DNA from: Flavobacterium psychrophilum
Lineage (GTDB): Bacteria; Bacteroidota; Bacteroidia; Flavobacteriales; Flavobacteriaceae
Length of the DNA: 64,000 nucleotides
Direction of reading: 5' to 3'
Assembly: GCA_001708385.1 (NCBI GenBank)
Contig: CP012388.1
Location: 1,240,001 to 1,304,000, forward strand
Numbering within the stretch: the stretch's first letter is position 1; each line of letters opens with the position of its first letter. The notes below the pieces were generated by a model that saw only the letters and a program-made list of their open reading frames with translations, ran no database searches and was not told the DNA's origin. Positions 1 through 8,284 of this stretch are shown here, piece after piece. Position numbers and translations under genes: made by a program.

Positions 1-2732
1 ACACCGTGGAATTTACTGAAAGAGAATACCGGTTGTTTGATAGCAAACCCTTTAAGTTGCGGGTTAAAGGTAAAGTCGGTTACTTTATTGTGGCCCAGCA
101 TTACTTTAGTCGCGTAGTTTACATAAGGCTCTCCGTATGCTTTAGCAATAAACGGAACTGTACGTGACGCCCTTGGGTTAGCCTCGATAATATAAACCGT
201 ATCATCTTTAATTGCAAACTGTATGTTTATAAGACCAACTGTTTTAAGCGCTATAGCGATTTTCTTAGTATGGTCTTTAATCTGCTGCATTACAAACTCT
301 CCAAGGTTAAATGGAGGCAATGTAGCGTTACTATCGCCGGAGTGTACACCACAAGGCTCTATATGCTCCATGATACCGATGATGTAAACATTTTCACCGT
401 CGCATATTGCATCAGCTTCCGCTTCAATTGCTCCGTCAAGATAGTGGTCAAGAAGCAGTTTGTTGCCCGGGATACTCTTAAGAAGGTCGATAACGTGCTC
501 TTCAAGCTCCTGCTTGTTGATTACAATTTTCATACCCTGTCCTCCAAGTACGTAAGATGGCCTTACAAGTAGTGGAAAGTCTAACGTATCTGCTAATTTA
601 GAAGCTTCGTCTGCGCTTTCTGCGATACCAAATTGAGGGAACGGAATTCCAAGTTCGGTAAGCAGGTCAGAGAAACGACCCCTGTCTTCAGCAAGGTCAA
701 GCGCATCAAAGCTTGTACCTAATATTTTAATGCCATACCTGTCCAGTTTTTCGGCAAGCTTAAGAGCAGTCTGCCCACCAAGCTGCACGATTACACCTTC
801 CGGTTTCTCATGGCGGATAATGTCGTAAATATGTTCCCAGAATACCGGCTCAAAGTACAGCTTGTCTGCCGTATCAAAGTCAGTTGAAACTGTTTCCGGG
901 TTACAGTTAATCATTATGGTTTCGTAACCGCATTCTGCAGCAGCAAGGACACCGTGTACACAAGAGTAGTCAAACTCGATACCCTGGCCGATCCTGTTAG
1001 GACCCGATCCCAGTACCACTACTTTTTTCCTGTCAGATACTACACTTTCGTTGCTCACATACCTGGTACCGTCAGCTCTCTCGATCTCAGCCTCAAAAGT
1101 TGAGTAGTAGTAAGGCGTTTTCGCCTGGAACTCCGCCGCACAGGTATCAACCAGTTTGTAAACACGCTTAACGCCCATTTCCTCACGTTTGTTGTACACC
1201 TGGCTTTCAAGGCAACCCATCATGTGGGCAATCTGCCTGTCTGCGAAACCTTTTTGTTTTGCCTCAAGAAGTAATTCTTTAGGAAGATCATCTATTTTAA
1301 AAGTAGAGATCTCTCTTTCAAGAAGGTAAAGCTCCTCATACTGCTTAAGGAACCACATGTCGATTTTTGTAATTTCATGGATGCGGCTCAACGGAATACC
1401 CATTGCGATAGCATCGTAAATTACAAACACACGATCCCAGCTTGCATTTGTAAGCTTGTCTATGATCTGCTCATAGTTTGTATATCCTTTACCGTCGGCA
1501 CCAAGACCGTTACGTTTAATTTCAAGTGATTGTGTTGCTTTGTGAAGCGCTTCCTGGAACGAACGCCCGATACCCATAACCTCACCTACCGATTTCATCT
1601 GTAGTCCAAGTGTTCTGTCGGCGCCTTCAAATTTATCGAAGTTCCAACGAGGTATTTTCACGATAACGTAGTCTAGTGTTGGCTCAAATAAGGCCGAAGT
1701 AGATTTTGTTATCTGGTTTTGCAGTTCGTCAAGGTTATACCCCAGTGCAAGCTTAGAAGCAATTTTAGCAATTGGGTAACCGGTAGCTTTAGAAGCAAGA
1801 GCCGAAGAGCGCGATACCCTTGGGTTGATCTCGATGGCTACGATATCTTCTTTTTCATCCGGGCTCACCGCAAACTGAACGTTACATCCACCGGCAAAGT
1901 TACCGATGCTGCGCATCATTTTGATGGCCATATCCCTCATTTTCTGGAAGGTAGTATCAGAAAGCGTCATTGCAGGCGCTACCGTAATACTATCTCCTGT
2001 GTGGATACCCATCGGGTCCATGTTTTCGATAGAACAGATGATAACCACGTTATCATTCTGGTCACGAAGCAGCTCAAGCTCGTATTCTTTCCAGCCTAAA
2101 AGTGCTTTATCTATAAGCACTTCGTGTATTGGCGAAGCTTCAAGGCCGCGTGTAAGAAGTTCATCAAAATCTTCTTTATGGTGTACAAAAGCTGCCCCTG
2201 TACCACCCAGCGTAAACGAAGGGCGAATTACAAGCGGGAAACCAAATTCCTGAGCGATCTCTTTTCCTTTAAGGAAAGAGTTAGCTGTTTTAGCAGGTGC
2301 AGCAGGAATTCCTATTCTTTCTAGAAGCTGTTTAAATTGCTCCCTGTCTTCTGTAATATTAATTGCATTAACGTCAACGCCTATCAGCCTTACATTAAAG
2401 TCGGCCCAAATGCCTTTTTCCTCTGCTTCAAGGCAAAGGTTAAGTGCCGTTTGTCCTCCCATTGTAGGCAGTACCGCATCAATATTCGGGTGTGCCTTCA
2501 AAATCTCCACAATAGATTTTGTGGTAAGCGGTTTCAGATACACGTGATCGGCCATTGAAGGGTCGGTCATAATGGTAGCCGGGTTAGAGTTTATAAGTAT
2601 AACCTCTATTCCTTCTTCCCTGATTGAACGTGCGGACTGAGATCCGGCGTAGTCAAATTCGCAGGCCTGTCCGATAACGATTGGACCTGAACCGATAATT
2701 AGAACTGATTTAATTGAAGTGTCTTTAGGCAT
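1..2732 (-). CDS. carB: Carbamoyl-phosphate synthase large subunit, 3' end truncated by window
   Basis: This is the large subunit of carbamoyl-phosphate synthase. It makes carbamoyl phosphate from bicarbonate, ATP and glutamine-derived ammonia for arginine and pyrimidine synthesis. The minus-strand frame is open for 910 codons from an ATG at 2732 to the window edge. It begins MPKDTSIKSVLIIGSGPIVI and continues with GQACEFDYAGSQ, NSNPATIMTD and MGGQTALNL, the hallmark motifs of the N-terminal pre-ATP-grasp and ATP-grasp regions. The last visible residues (NPQLKGFAIKQPVFSFSKF) belong to the C-terminal half, so only a few tens of residues should be missing. No carA is present in the window. It has its own promoter, separated from rpmH upstream by two terminators. 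The identification is secure. Confidence 0.97.
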   Translation of the reverse strand, partial: MPKDTSIKSVLIIGSGPIVIGQACEFDYAGSQSARSIREEGIEVILINSNPATIMTDPSMADHVYLKPLTTKSIVEILKAHPNIDAVLPTMGGQTALNLCLEAEEKGIWADFNVRLIGVDVNAINITEDREQFKQLLERIGIPAAPAKTANSFLKGKEIAQEFGFPLVIRPSFTLGGTGAAFVHHKEDFDELLTRGLEASPIHEVLIDKALLGWKEYELELLRDQNDNVVIICSIENMDPMGIHTGDSITVAPAMTLSDTTFQKMRDMAIKMMRSIGNFAGGCNVQFAVSPDEKEDIVAIEINPRVSRSSALASKATGYPIAKIASKLALGYNLDELQNQITKSTSALFEPTLDYVIVKIPRWNFDKFEGADRTLGLQMKSVGEVMGIGRSFQEALHKATQSLEIKRNGLGADGKGYTNYEQIIDKLTNASWDRVFVIYDAIAMGIPLSRIHEITKIDMWFLKQYEELYLLEREISTFKIDDLPKELLLEAKQKGFADRQIAHMMGCLESQVYNKREEMGVKRVYKLVDTCAAEFQAKTPYYYSTFEAEIERADGTRYVSNESVVSDRKKVVVLGSGPNRIGQGIEFDYSCVHGVLAAAECGYETIMINCNPETVSTDFDTADKLYFEPVFWEHIYDIIRHEKPEGVIVQLGGQTALKLAEKLDRYGIKILGTSFDALDLAEDRGRFSDLLTELGIPFPQFGIAESADEASKLADTLDFPLLVRPSYVLGGQGMKIVINKQELEEHVIDLLKSIPGNKLLLDHYLDGAIEAEADAICDGENVYIIGIMEHIEPCGVHSGDSNATLPPFNLGEFVMQQIKDHTKKIAIALKTVGLINIQFAIKDDTVYIIEANPRASRTVPFIAKAYGEPYVNYATKVMLGHNKVTDFTFNPQLKGFAIKQPVFSFSKFHG

Positions 2733-2781
2733 CTTGTCTTTTGAAAAGTTGTATTAAAGTTTACCCCCTGCGGAGCGTTTG

Positions 2782-2789
2782 CAAATTTA
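2782..2789 (-). promoter_or_regulatory. Probable -7 box for carB
   Basis: The minus strand reads TAAATTTG, matching the Bacteroidota -7 consensus TAnnTTTG, about 50 bases upstream of the carB start. A TTTG upstream is only 12-13 bases away, closer than usual, so the -33 element is uncertain. Confidence 0.45.
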
Positions 2790-2802
2790 GTGTTTTATTT
2801 TC

Positions 2803-2830
2803 AAAAAAAGGCCCCTTTCTGTACGGGGCT
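2803..2830 (-). terminator. Intrinsic terminator (minus strand)
   Basis: On the minus strand GCCCC and GGGGC arms (2825-2829 and 2811-2815) are followed by seven T. It is the second of two terminators between rpmH and carB, so carB is probably insulated from rpmH. Confidence 0.7.
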
Positions 2831-2846
2831 ATTTCCTGATTAGGTA

Positions 2847-2881
2847 TAAAAAAAGGCGTTACCTATAATAGTAACACCTTT
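2847..2881 (-). terminator. Intrinsic terminator of rpmH
   Basis: On the minus strand an 11-bp stem, AAAGGTGTTAC paired with GTAACGCCTTT (one G.T pair), is followed by a T run. It lies about 20 bases beyond the rpmH stop codon. Confidence 0.8.
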
Positions 2882-2900
2882 ATGTATGTTTATTCAAACA

Positions 2901-3062
2901 TTATTTTTTATGTCTAGGTTCGCTAGATACAGTTAGCTTGTGCCTTCCTTTAGCTCTTCTACGAGCAAGTACTTTTCTTCCGTTTGGAGAAGACATTCTG
3001 TCCATAAACCCGTGTTTGTTTCTTCTTTTTCTTTTCGATGGTTGAAATGTTCTCTTGCTCAT
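2901..3062 (-). CDS. rpmH: 50S ribosomal protein L34
   Basis: This gene encodes the 53-residue basic ribosomal protein L34 of the large subunit. The sequence starts [20 protein letters not shown] and continues with [20 protein letters not shown], the invariant L34 core, then a short tail ending PRHKK. The length is normal for Bacteroidota, where the tail is slightly extended. It stands alone here, between carB and a divergent TPR membrane protein gene, and is not next to rnpA or dnaA. It has its own promoter and is followed by two terminators. The identification is secure. Confidence 0.97.
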   Translation of the reverse strand: MSKRTFQPSKRKRRNKHGFMDRMSSPNGRKVLARRRAKGRHKLTVSSEPRHKK

Positions 3063-3136
3063 TGCTTTGTATCTTTAAATCTTAGTGAATATCTTTTCGT
3101 TGGGCATCAGGAAGACCGTCTTTCCAAAACCGCGTG

Positions 3137-3166
3137 CAAATATACAAAGGTTTTTTTTGTCTGCAA
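3137..3166 (-). promoter_or_regulatory. Promoter of rpmH
   Basis: The minus strand has TTG at 3166-3164 and TATATTTG at 3144-3137, separated by 19 bases. This fits the Bacteroidota -33/-7 pattern TTTG-N19-TAnnTTTG. It lies about 75 bases upstream of the L34 start. Confidence 0.6.
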
Positions 3167-3185
3167 GTAGTTTTTGAAAAATATT

Positions 3186-3219
3186 TTGCAATTCGTTTTA
3201 TTACGTTTTCTTACCTTTG
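3186..3219 (+). promoter_or_regulatory. Promoter of the TPR membrane protein gene
   Basis: TTG at 3186-3188 and TACCTTTG at 3212-3219 match the Bacteroidota -33 and -7 elements with a 23-base spacer. The start codon at 3244 follows closely. It is divergent from the rpmH promoter. Confidence 0.55.
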
Positions 3220-3243
3220 CAAACGCAAAAATAAAACAAAAAT

Positions 3244-3783
3244 ATGTTCAATAAAAATATCAAGCTTGCAATTGCAGCTTTACTGGTTGTTACAGCCGTA
3301 TGGCAATTTACAGAAGGAAACATCGGAAACGGTATCTTTATACTCCTTATTACTCTTATAGTAATATTACTTTATTTTAAAAATGAGTACATCCTGCTTG
3401 CCTTCCTTAAATTAAGGAAACAGGATTTTGACGGTGCTAAAAAACTGCTTGATAAAATTAAAGACCCCGAAGGCGCACTTGTACGCAAACAACAGGGATA
3501 CTATAATTACCTTAACGGACTGATGCTTTCGCAAACCAACCTTAATGCTGCAGAGAAATACCTTAAGAAAGCAGTTGAGCTTGGACTTAGCATGGATCAG
3601 GATCTTGCAATGGCAAAACTAAACCTTGCCGGTATAGCAATGAGCAAGAACCGTAAGATTGAAGCAGAGAAATTACTTAGTGAAGCGAAAAAACTGGACA
3701 AACAGGGAATGCTGAAAGACCAGATCGTTATGATGAAGGCCCAGTTAAAGAAGGGCCCTCAGACACAAATGAGAAGATATTAA
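3244..3783 (+). CDS. Membrane-anchored tetratricopeptide-repeat protein
   Basis: This 179-residue protein starts with two hydrophobic segments (about residues 7-22 and 29-46) and no cleavage site, so it is probably membrane anchored. The rest is helical: two or three TPR-like helix pairs, for example FDGAKKLLDKI, AEKYLKKAVELG and AEKLLSEAKKL, spaced by about 34-38 residues. TPR domains mediate protein-protein contacts. No catalytic motif is visible. It is monocistronic, with its own promoter and a strong terminator, and divergent from rpmH. The family is seen widely in Flavobacteria without an assigned role. The gene is certain; the function is unknown. Confidence 0.85.
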   Translation: MFNKNIKLAIAALLVVTAVWQFTEGNIGNGIFILLITLIVILLYFKNEYILLAFLKLRKQDFDGAKKLLDKIKDPEGALVRKQQGYYNYLNGLMLSQTNLNAAEKYLKKAVELGLSMDQDLAMAKLNLAGIAMSKNRKIEAEKLLSEAKKLDKQGMLKDQIVMMKAQLKKGPQTQMRRY

Positions 3784-3787
3784 TATT

Positions 3788-3812
3788 AACCGCCCAACAG
3801 GGCGGTTTTTTT
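3788..3812 (+). terminator. Intrinsic terminator
   Basis: AACCGCCC (3788-3795) pairs perfectly with GGGCGGTT (3800-3807), followed by a T run. The same stem recurs at 4493-4511. Confidence 0.9.
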
Positions 3813-3841
3813 GTTTTATATAATTAGGTATATTTGGACTT

Positions 3842-3976
3842 ATACATAAAGACTCTTTTAAATTATTAATTATTGCTCTACTATTCTGTTTTAGCAATTA
3901 TGCTTACAGCCAGGATAAAAACCTAAGGGTAAATTTCTACTTAACGGCTCAGACTGAATTCACAAAACACCCTTAA
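3842..3976 (+). pseudogene. Possible relic of a secreted-protein gene lacking a start codon
   Basis: An open frame of 44 codons begins with ATA CAT AAA and reads a typical signal peptide (KDSFKLLIIALLFCFSNYAY then SQDKNL), ending at TAA 3974-3976. There is no ATG, GTG or TTG in frame after the upstream stop at about 3819. Either the start was lost (ATG to ATA) and the gene truncated, or this is chance. It sits between two matching terminators. No family is recognised in the roughly 20 residues after the signal peptide. Confidence 0.3.
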
Positions 3977-4025
3977 ACAATCCTGACAATTCTCTATTCA
4001 TTAAAAATCATTCAATCAACATACA

Positions 4026-4490
4026 ATGACAATAACAAAACCGGCTGTAAAGCTTATAGGGGTATCCCTAGGATTTAAAACAACAAACGAAAATGGAAAA
4101 GCCGCCGAAGACTGCGGCGGATTATGGCAGCACTTTAGCGGCAGCTTTATGGCTCCGCGAATTAAAGGCAAGCTGAACAAAGATATTTACGCCGTATACT
4201 ATGATTACGAAGGTGACCATACCAAGCCGTACGCTTACTTTGTAGGATGCCCGGTTGCCGACGATACCGAAGTTCCCGCCGGGATGGAAACTATAACTAT
4301 ACCCGAACAAACGTATGAAGTAGTTGTTGCAAAAGGACAAATGCCAAATTGCGTTGCTGATGCATGGCAGGAAATATGGAAATCTGATAATGCCAACCGC
4401 GCTTATGGTTATGACTTTGAAGTATACGACTCTAAAAGCAAAGACTGGATGAATGCTGAGATCGACATTTATCTTTCAGTTAAAAAGTAA
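4026..4490 (+). CDS. GyrI-like / effector-binding domain protein (stand-alone)
   Basis: This 154-residue soluble protein resembles the GyrI-like small-molecule-binding domain, also found at the C-terminus of AraC/MerR-type regulators such as Rob and BmrR. Supporting features are the strand/loop pattern around DIYAVYYDYEGDHTKPYAYF and VGCPV, then the VPAGMETITIPEQTYEVVVA strand and the late WQEIWKS helix followed by GYDFEVYD. There is no helix-turn-helix, so it is a stand-alone ligand-binding protein and probably not a transcription factor. The start ATG follows an AT-rich leader. It is monocistronic and flanked by two almost identical terminators. The family call is fairly good; the ligand is unknown. 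Confidence 0.75.
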   Translation: MTITKPAVKLIGVSLGFKTTNENGKAAEDCGGLWQHFSGSFMAPRIKGKLNKDIYAVYYDYEGDHTKPYAYFVGCPVADDTEVPAGMETITIPEQTYEVVVAKGQMPNCVADAWQEIWKSDNANRAYGYDFEVYDSKSKDWMNAEIDIYLSVKK

Positions 4491-4492
4491 TG

Positions 4493-4518
4493 AACCGCCC
4501 AATGGGCGGTTTTTTTTA
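4493..4518 (+). terminator. Intrinsic terminator
   Basis: AACCGCCC (4493-4500), loop AAT, GGGCGGTT (4504-4511), then a T run. The arms are identical to the terminator at 3788. Confidence 0.9.
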
Positions 4519-4561
4519 CGCAATAAAATTTTATAAGAATCGTTTTACATAAAATCACCTT

Positions 4562-4969
4562 ATGAAAAACGTAAAACTATTTCTTGCTGCAACCACTTTC
4601 GTAGCATTTGCTTCTTGTAAAGAACAGGAATGCGTAAATTCTAATCCTATTTTAAACACTAGCGAACCTACTTCTGAAGCATATAAGTCAGCACTGCTTA
4701 AAGAGGTTAGTGCTGTAAAAAATATTGAGTGTATACTAACCGATTATCAGGAGAAAGATGGTGTTCCGCAACTATATATTGATATTTCAGCAGATAAATT
4801 GTGCGCAAAAACAATTGTGGTAGTTACTAAGCCCGACGAGAATATCGCAAAAGTAATTGAACATAAAGGAAAAGGCTACCTAAACAGTTATATGGAAAAC
4901 CTTGAATTTACATTGGATACTACTTCTAACAATTTCATCTATCAAAGCGTTTCCGGCATCGTAGATTAG
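4562..4969 (+). CDS. Hypothetical lipoprotein
   Basis: This 135-residue protein has a lipoprotein signal peptide: a hydrophobic stretch and lipobox FASC with Cys19 as the lipidation site. The mature part is mixed alpha/beta and contains one more cysteine pair (Cys24 and Cys57 region) and Cys in ADKLCAKT. The final strand pair resembles small periplasmic proteins, but no family is recognised. It is followed by an AT-rich stretch with a TTTCGCGAAA palindrome at about 4982-4991 and then a secreted thioredoxin-like gene on the same strand. Co-transcription is possible but not shown. It is a real gene by its signal peptide and codon pattern; the function is unknown. Confidence 0.7.
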   Translation: MKNVKLFLAATTFVAFASCKEQECVNSNPILNTSEPTSEAYKSALLKEVSAVKNIECILTDYQEKDGVPQLYIDISADKLCAKTIVVVTKPDENIAKVIEHKGKGYLNSYMENLEFTLDTTSNNFIYQSVSGIVD

Positions 4970-5064
4970 CACATTATTTAATTTCGCGAAACGTATTATT
5001 AATTTAAATATTTCGTTAATTAATAAAATTTTAACTAAATTTACTTATCTATTTTGCCAATACG

Positions 5065-5763
5065 ATGAGAAGTTTATTACGTTTTATTATAATTATTCTT
5101 TTTTCAACATCTGCTTTTTCACAGGCAGACACCACGTATTTTTCTAATGCTATAAAAATAAACTTTGCGCATTATAAAAAGGAAAGTACGCTGGCATTTG
5201 TTATGGGAGATGTAGAACGGGGTCAGTTTTTGTTTGACTCTTTGGTAGAACACCGGCTGGTAGGCACAACCTTTGACAATCTGACCCTCAAAAAAAAATC
5301 AGGCTCAAGGCTTAAATTAAGTTCTATAGAAAAACCAATGTTCCTGCTTACGTACGCTTCATGGTGTGTGCCCAATCAGGGCGAGATACCCGCATTAAAC
5401 AAGCTGGCGCGCAAGTATGGTAAAGACGTAAAAATAGTAGTCCTGTTTTGGGACAGGAAAGACAAAATAAAAAAGATTGCCCGTAAATTCAGCAGCAGGA
5501 TTACTGTTTGCTATGCACATGAATACTACAGAGCCGACTCTAAAATTGTTGCAGCCCTTAAGCACACGCTGGGCTTCCCTACTTCCTACTTTCTGGATGC
5601 CAACCGAAAGATCGTAAACATTCGCCGCTGTGGCATATTTAAAGACCTCGAAAAACAAAACTATCAAAAATCCTTCGACCTTAACTACAACTCATACCTC
5701 GACGGAATTTCTACTATACTTACCAGTAAAGATATCCCTCAGCTTTTGGATGATACTAAGTAG
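5065..5763 (+). CDS. Secreted thioredoxin-like (TlpA/redoxin) protein lacking the second active-site Cys
   Basis: This 232-residue protein has a cleavable signal peptide ending near FSQ20. The middle matches TlpA-like thioredoxins: FDNLTLKKKSG, then PMFLLTYASWCVPNQGEIPA with the active-site region, VKIVVLFWD, and a cis-proline loop GFPTSYFLD. The usual WCxPC is WCVPN here (Cys101 to Asn104), so only the nucleophilic cysteine remains. A 1-Cys enzyme could form mixed disulfides or act with a partner, but it cannot use the ordinary dithiol cycle. It is periplasmic by inference. A bidirectional terminator follows. The family is well supported; the reaction is unknown. Confidence 0.8.
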   Translation: MRSLLRFIIIILFSTSAFSQADTTYFSNAIKINFAHYKKESTLAFVMGDVERGQFLFDSLVEHRLVGTTFDNLTLKKKSGSRLKLSSIEKPMFLLTYASWCVPNQGEIPALNKLARKYGKDVKIVVLFWDRKDKIKKIARKFSSRITVCYAHEYYRADSKIVAALKHTLGFPTSYFLDANRKIVNIRRCGIFKDLEKQNYQKSFDLNYNSYLDGISTILTSKDIPQLLDDTK

Positions 5764-5792
5764 ATATGAGGTAATTGATTATAGATTTACAT

Positions 5793-5824
5793 AAAAATCC
5801 CGCTACAATATTGTAACGGGATTT
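5793..5824. terminator. Bidirectional terminator between convergent genes
   Basis: AAAATCCCG and CGGGATTTT arms close an imperfect inner stem (CTACAAT/ATTGTAA). A and T runs on both sides let it serve the thioredoxin-like gene on the plus strand and the transglycosylase gene on the minus strand. Confidence 0.8.
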
Positions 5825-5859
5825 TATTTATTAAATAGTCTATCTTCTATCACTATTTT

Positions 5860-6747
5860 CTAATACCCCTGTAACGGAATATCAAGTGTATATTTTTTAC
5901 CGGCAGCTACATCCAGTTTCCTGTCTCTTAGCCACGGGTTGTGAATTTTAAGTATCTTATAGTTAATTCCCTGTTCTTTAGAGAACACAGCCAAATCGGG
6001 TATTGAAGATGTTACCTCAACCTTTTTCACAGGCAGTATTGGATACAATTCAGTTGGTGCCATTCCAAAATTGTAATCTAACGGATGCTGCATAATTTCT
6101 TTCAGCGCTAAGATCCTGAAAACATAACGGGCAGTTTCATCTGTAAGCAACAAATCGTAATAATTAGTCACTCCCTGAAAGGTGATCTGCTTGTTAACAC
6201 CACCAACACCACCATTATAAGATGCTGCAGCCAATGTCCATGATCCGAACTTTTTATAAGCATCATTCAGGTAACGGCAAGCCGCCTCTGTAGATTTCTC
6301 CAGGTGGTAGCGTTCATCTACCCCATCGTTTACTTCAAGTCCGCGTTCTTTGCCTGTTTCGGGCATAAACTGCCACACTCCCCTTGCACCTGCCGGAGAC
6401 ACAGCATTTACCAGTCCGCTTTCTATAACAGCAAGGTATTTAAAATCGTCCGGAATTCCGTTGCGTTTCAGTATCGGTTCAATAACCGGGAACGCACGGT
6501 TAGCACGTTTAATTATAATTTTAGTCGTAGCATCAAGGTTAGCATTAACCAGCAGCTCGCGGTCAAAACGCTCACGAACGTCAGATACATTCAATGGAGC
6601 CTTTTCGCCTGCAAAATCAATCTCTGAAGGAAACGTGTATTCTTTATTAACCGTTGTTTTATCCTCTTTCATGTGAGCCGTATGTACAACCATACCACCC
6701 ATAAGCATTGCCGATGTTATAATTCCGGCTTTTTTAATCAGTTCCAT
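5860..6747 (-). CDS. Membrane-bound lytic murein transglycosylase, GH23 (MltD/SLT type)
   Basis: This enzyme should cleave the MurNAc-GlcNAc bond of peptidoglycan with formation of 1,6-anhydro-MurNAc. The 295-residue protein has an N-terminal hydrophobic segment (residues 8-24). A GH23 SLT domain follows at about 95-215, with catalytic Glu109 in LAVIESGL, then SPAGARGVWQFMPETG and AAASYNGG, the classic SLT motifs. The C-terminal 60 residues (VTSSIPDLAVFSKEQGINYK, then an LDVAAGKKY segment) look like a degenerate LysM-type module. It lies 31 bases downstream of an alpha/beta hydrolase gene on the same strand, so the two are probably co-transcribed. The family is secure; the exact subfamily is not. 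Confidence 0.92.
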   Translation of the reverse strand: MELIKKAGIITSAMLMGGMVVHTAHMKEDKTTVNKEYTFPSEIDFAGEKAPLNVSDVRERFDRELLVNANLDATTKIIIKRANRAFPVIEPILKRNGIPDDFKYLAVIESGLVNAVSPAGARGVWQFMPETGKERGLEVNDGVDERYHLEKSTEAACRYLNDAYKKFGSWTLAAASYNGGVGGVNKQITFQGVTNYYDLLLTDETARYVFRILALKEIMQHPLDYNFGMAPTELYPILPVKKVEVTSSIPDLAVFSKEQGINYKILKIHNPWLRDRKLDVAAGKKYTLDIPLQGY

Positions 6748-6778
6748 TATTTCTCTATTTTTTGTTCTTATTTCTAAT

Positions 6779-7438
6779 TTATGCTAAAATGATGCCAGGT
6801 AAATTTTCGGTAAGCCATTTAGCCTTTGTAATAATCATAATATGTGTACCGCCTTTTACAGGAATATATCCTTTAATGTACTTTGGCGGAAAAACCTCAT
6901 CGGCATCGCCATGAATATGCACCACATTTTCTTCCGGCGCTGCCCTGTCCCACAATATAATAGTTTTTAACGCCCAGTCGAGGTATTTCTTATTCCGGAC
7001 TGACAGAAATTTTTCATATAAATTCAGCCTCCTGGTAATCATATTATTACCCACCGCTACTTTAGCCAGCCAGTCTATTTTAGTTATCATTCCTGTAGGG
7101 AAAAACCAATAGGCCCTTGTCATCTTTGCAAAGCGCATCCTTCTCGGGAATTCGGTGTTGCACTTAACGCTCGATATAATGATTACTTTTCGCGCATTGA
7201 TCATACGGGCAATTTCCTGCACCAGTACACCTCCAAAGGAGACACCTATTAACACCGGGTTTTCATGTTTTATTTCCTGGGCGATACGCGCTGCATAATC
7301 GGCAATGGGTTCATTATCAATTGGCAGGCACCATTCTAAATAAAACATTTCAAACTGTTCCTGCGGCAGGTGGATATTCTCAAATATCAGCGGACTTGCC
7401 GCCAGTCCTGGCATAAAATAAACCGGTATCCTGTCCAT
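6779..7438 (-). CDS. Alpha/beta hydrolase
   Basis: This 219-residue cytosolic hydrolase has the nucleophile elbow GVSFGG with Ser67, an acid in HGDADEVFP (Asp178 or Asp180) and a histidine in GGTHIMI (His199), forming a full catalytic triad. The N-terminus (YFMPGLAASPLIFENI) carries the oxyanion-hole loop usual in esterase-like members. The cap is short. The substrate cannot be read from the sequence. It is the first gene of a probable two-gene unit with the lytic transglycosylase. Its start codon is 118 bases from the divergent pirin gene. The fold is confident; the reaction is unknown. Confidence 0.88.
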   Translation of the reverse strand: MDRIPVYFMPGLAASPLIFENIHLPQEQFEMFYLEWCLPIDNEPIADYAARIAQEIKHENPVLIGVSFGGVLVQEIARMINARKVIIISSVKCNTEFPRRMRFAKMTRAYWFFPTGMITKIDWLAKVAVGNNMITRRLNLYEKFLSVRNKKYLDWALKTIILWDRAAPEENVVHIHGDADEVFPPKYIKGYIPVKGGTHIMIITKAKWLTENLPGIILA

Positions 7439-7556
7439 TTGCTGTGTTTTAACGCTCTAAGGGCTGTAACAATCAATTTTTATTCCGAAATTTGTATAAA
7501 ATTAAAATTTTTATCCCAACAGTTACGGGTTATACTTTTTAATTTATCAATAACTT

Positions 7557-8282
7557 ATGAGGACACGACTTTTCCCTAAAGACCAAAGAGGTACCGCAAA
7601 CCACGGATGGCTGCAAGCCAATTTTTCATTCTCTTTTGGGCAATATTATAATCCGGAAATGATACAGTTTGGTATGCTTCGCGTATTGAATGACGATACT
7701 ATTGGTGCAGGTATGGGTTTTGGCACCCATCCGCACGATAACATGGAAATTATTACCATTCCGTTAGAGGGCGGACTTACACATCGTGACAGCCTGGGTA
7801 ACGAAGCAACGGTTCGTTTTGGTGAAGTACAGGTTATGAGTGCCGGAACCGGAGTGCAGCACAGCGAAATGAATGCCAGCCAGACCGAGCAAGCCAAGAC
7901 GCTTCAACTATGGATATTTCCTGAAGAAAATAATGTTACACCCCGTTACGACCAAAAGGGCTTTAACCTTGAAGAAAGCCGTAACAGCCTTATAACTGTA
8001 GTATCACCAGGAGATAAGAATGATGGCAATGCACTATGGATTCACCAGCAGGCATTTCTGCACATGGGTGTATTTGACGCAGGGCAAACCATAAATTACA
8101 ACGTAAAGATTACCGGAAACGGAATCTATCTTTTCCTTATAGAAGGTCAGCTTGAAATTAACGGAGAAACTGTAAACGAACGTGATGCTTACGGCATTGT
8201 TGAGTTTGACACTGTTACAATTGAAACAAAATTACCTTCGAAAATACTGATAATAGAAGTACCAATGAAGTTTAATGATTAG
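7557..8282 (+). CDS. Pirin family protein (bicupin)
   Basis: This 241-residue bicupin matches the pirin/YhaK family. Members bind a metal and some oxidise quercetin. The expected N-terminal cupin ligands are present: His58 and His60 in GTHPHDNMEI, and His102 with Glu104 in GVQHSEMN. The start MRTRLFPKDQRGTANHGW is the standard pirin opening with a flavobacterial HGWL variant. The C-terminal cupin (about 160-235) is degenerate in metal ligands. It begins a tightly packed run with an acetyltransferase-like protein (2 bases apart) and a methyltransferase. The family is secure; the physiological substrate is unknown. Confidence 0.93.
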   Translation: MRTRLFPKDQRGTANHGWLQANFSFSFGQYYNPEMIQFGMLRVLNDDTIGAGMGFGTHPHDNMEIITIPLEGGLTHRDSLGNEATVRFGEVQVMSAGTGVQHSEMNASQTEQAKTLQLWIFPEENNVTPRYDQKGFNLEESRNSLITVVSPGDKNDGNALWIHQQAFLHMGVFDAGQTINYNVKITGNGIYLFLIEGQLEINGETVNERDAYGIVEFDTVTIETKLPSKILIIEVPMKFND

Positions 8283-8284
8283 CT

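Noticed and set aside
1719-2558. Plus-strand frames inside carB
   Set aside because: They lie antisense to an intact carB frame and have no family motifs or signals.
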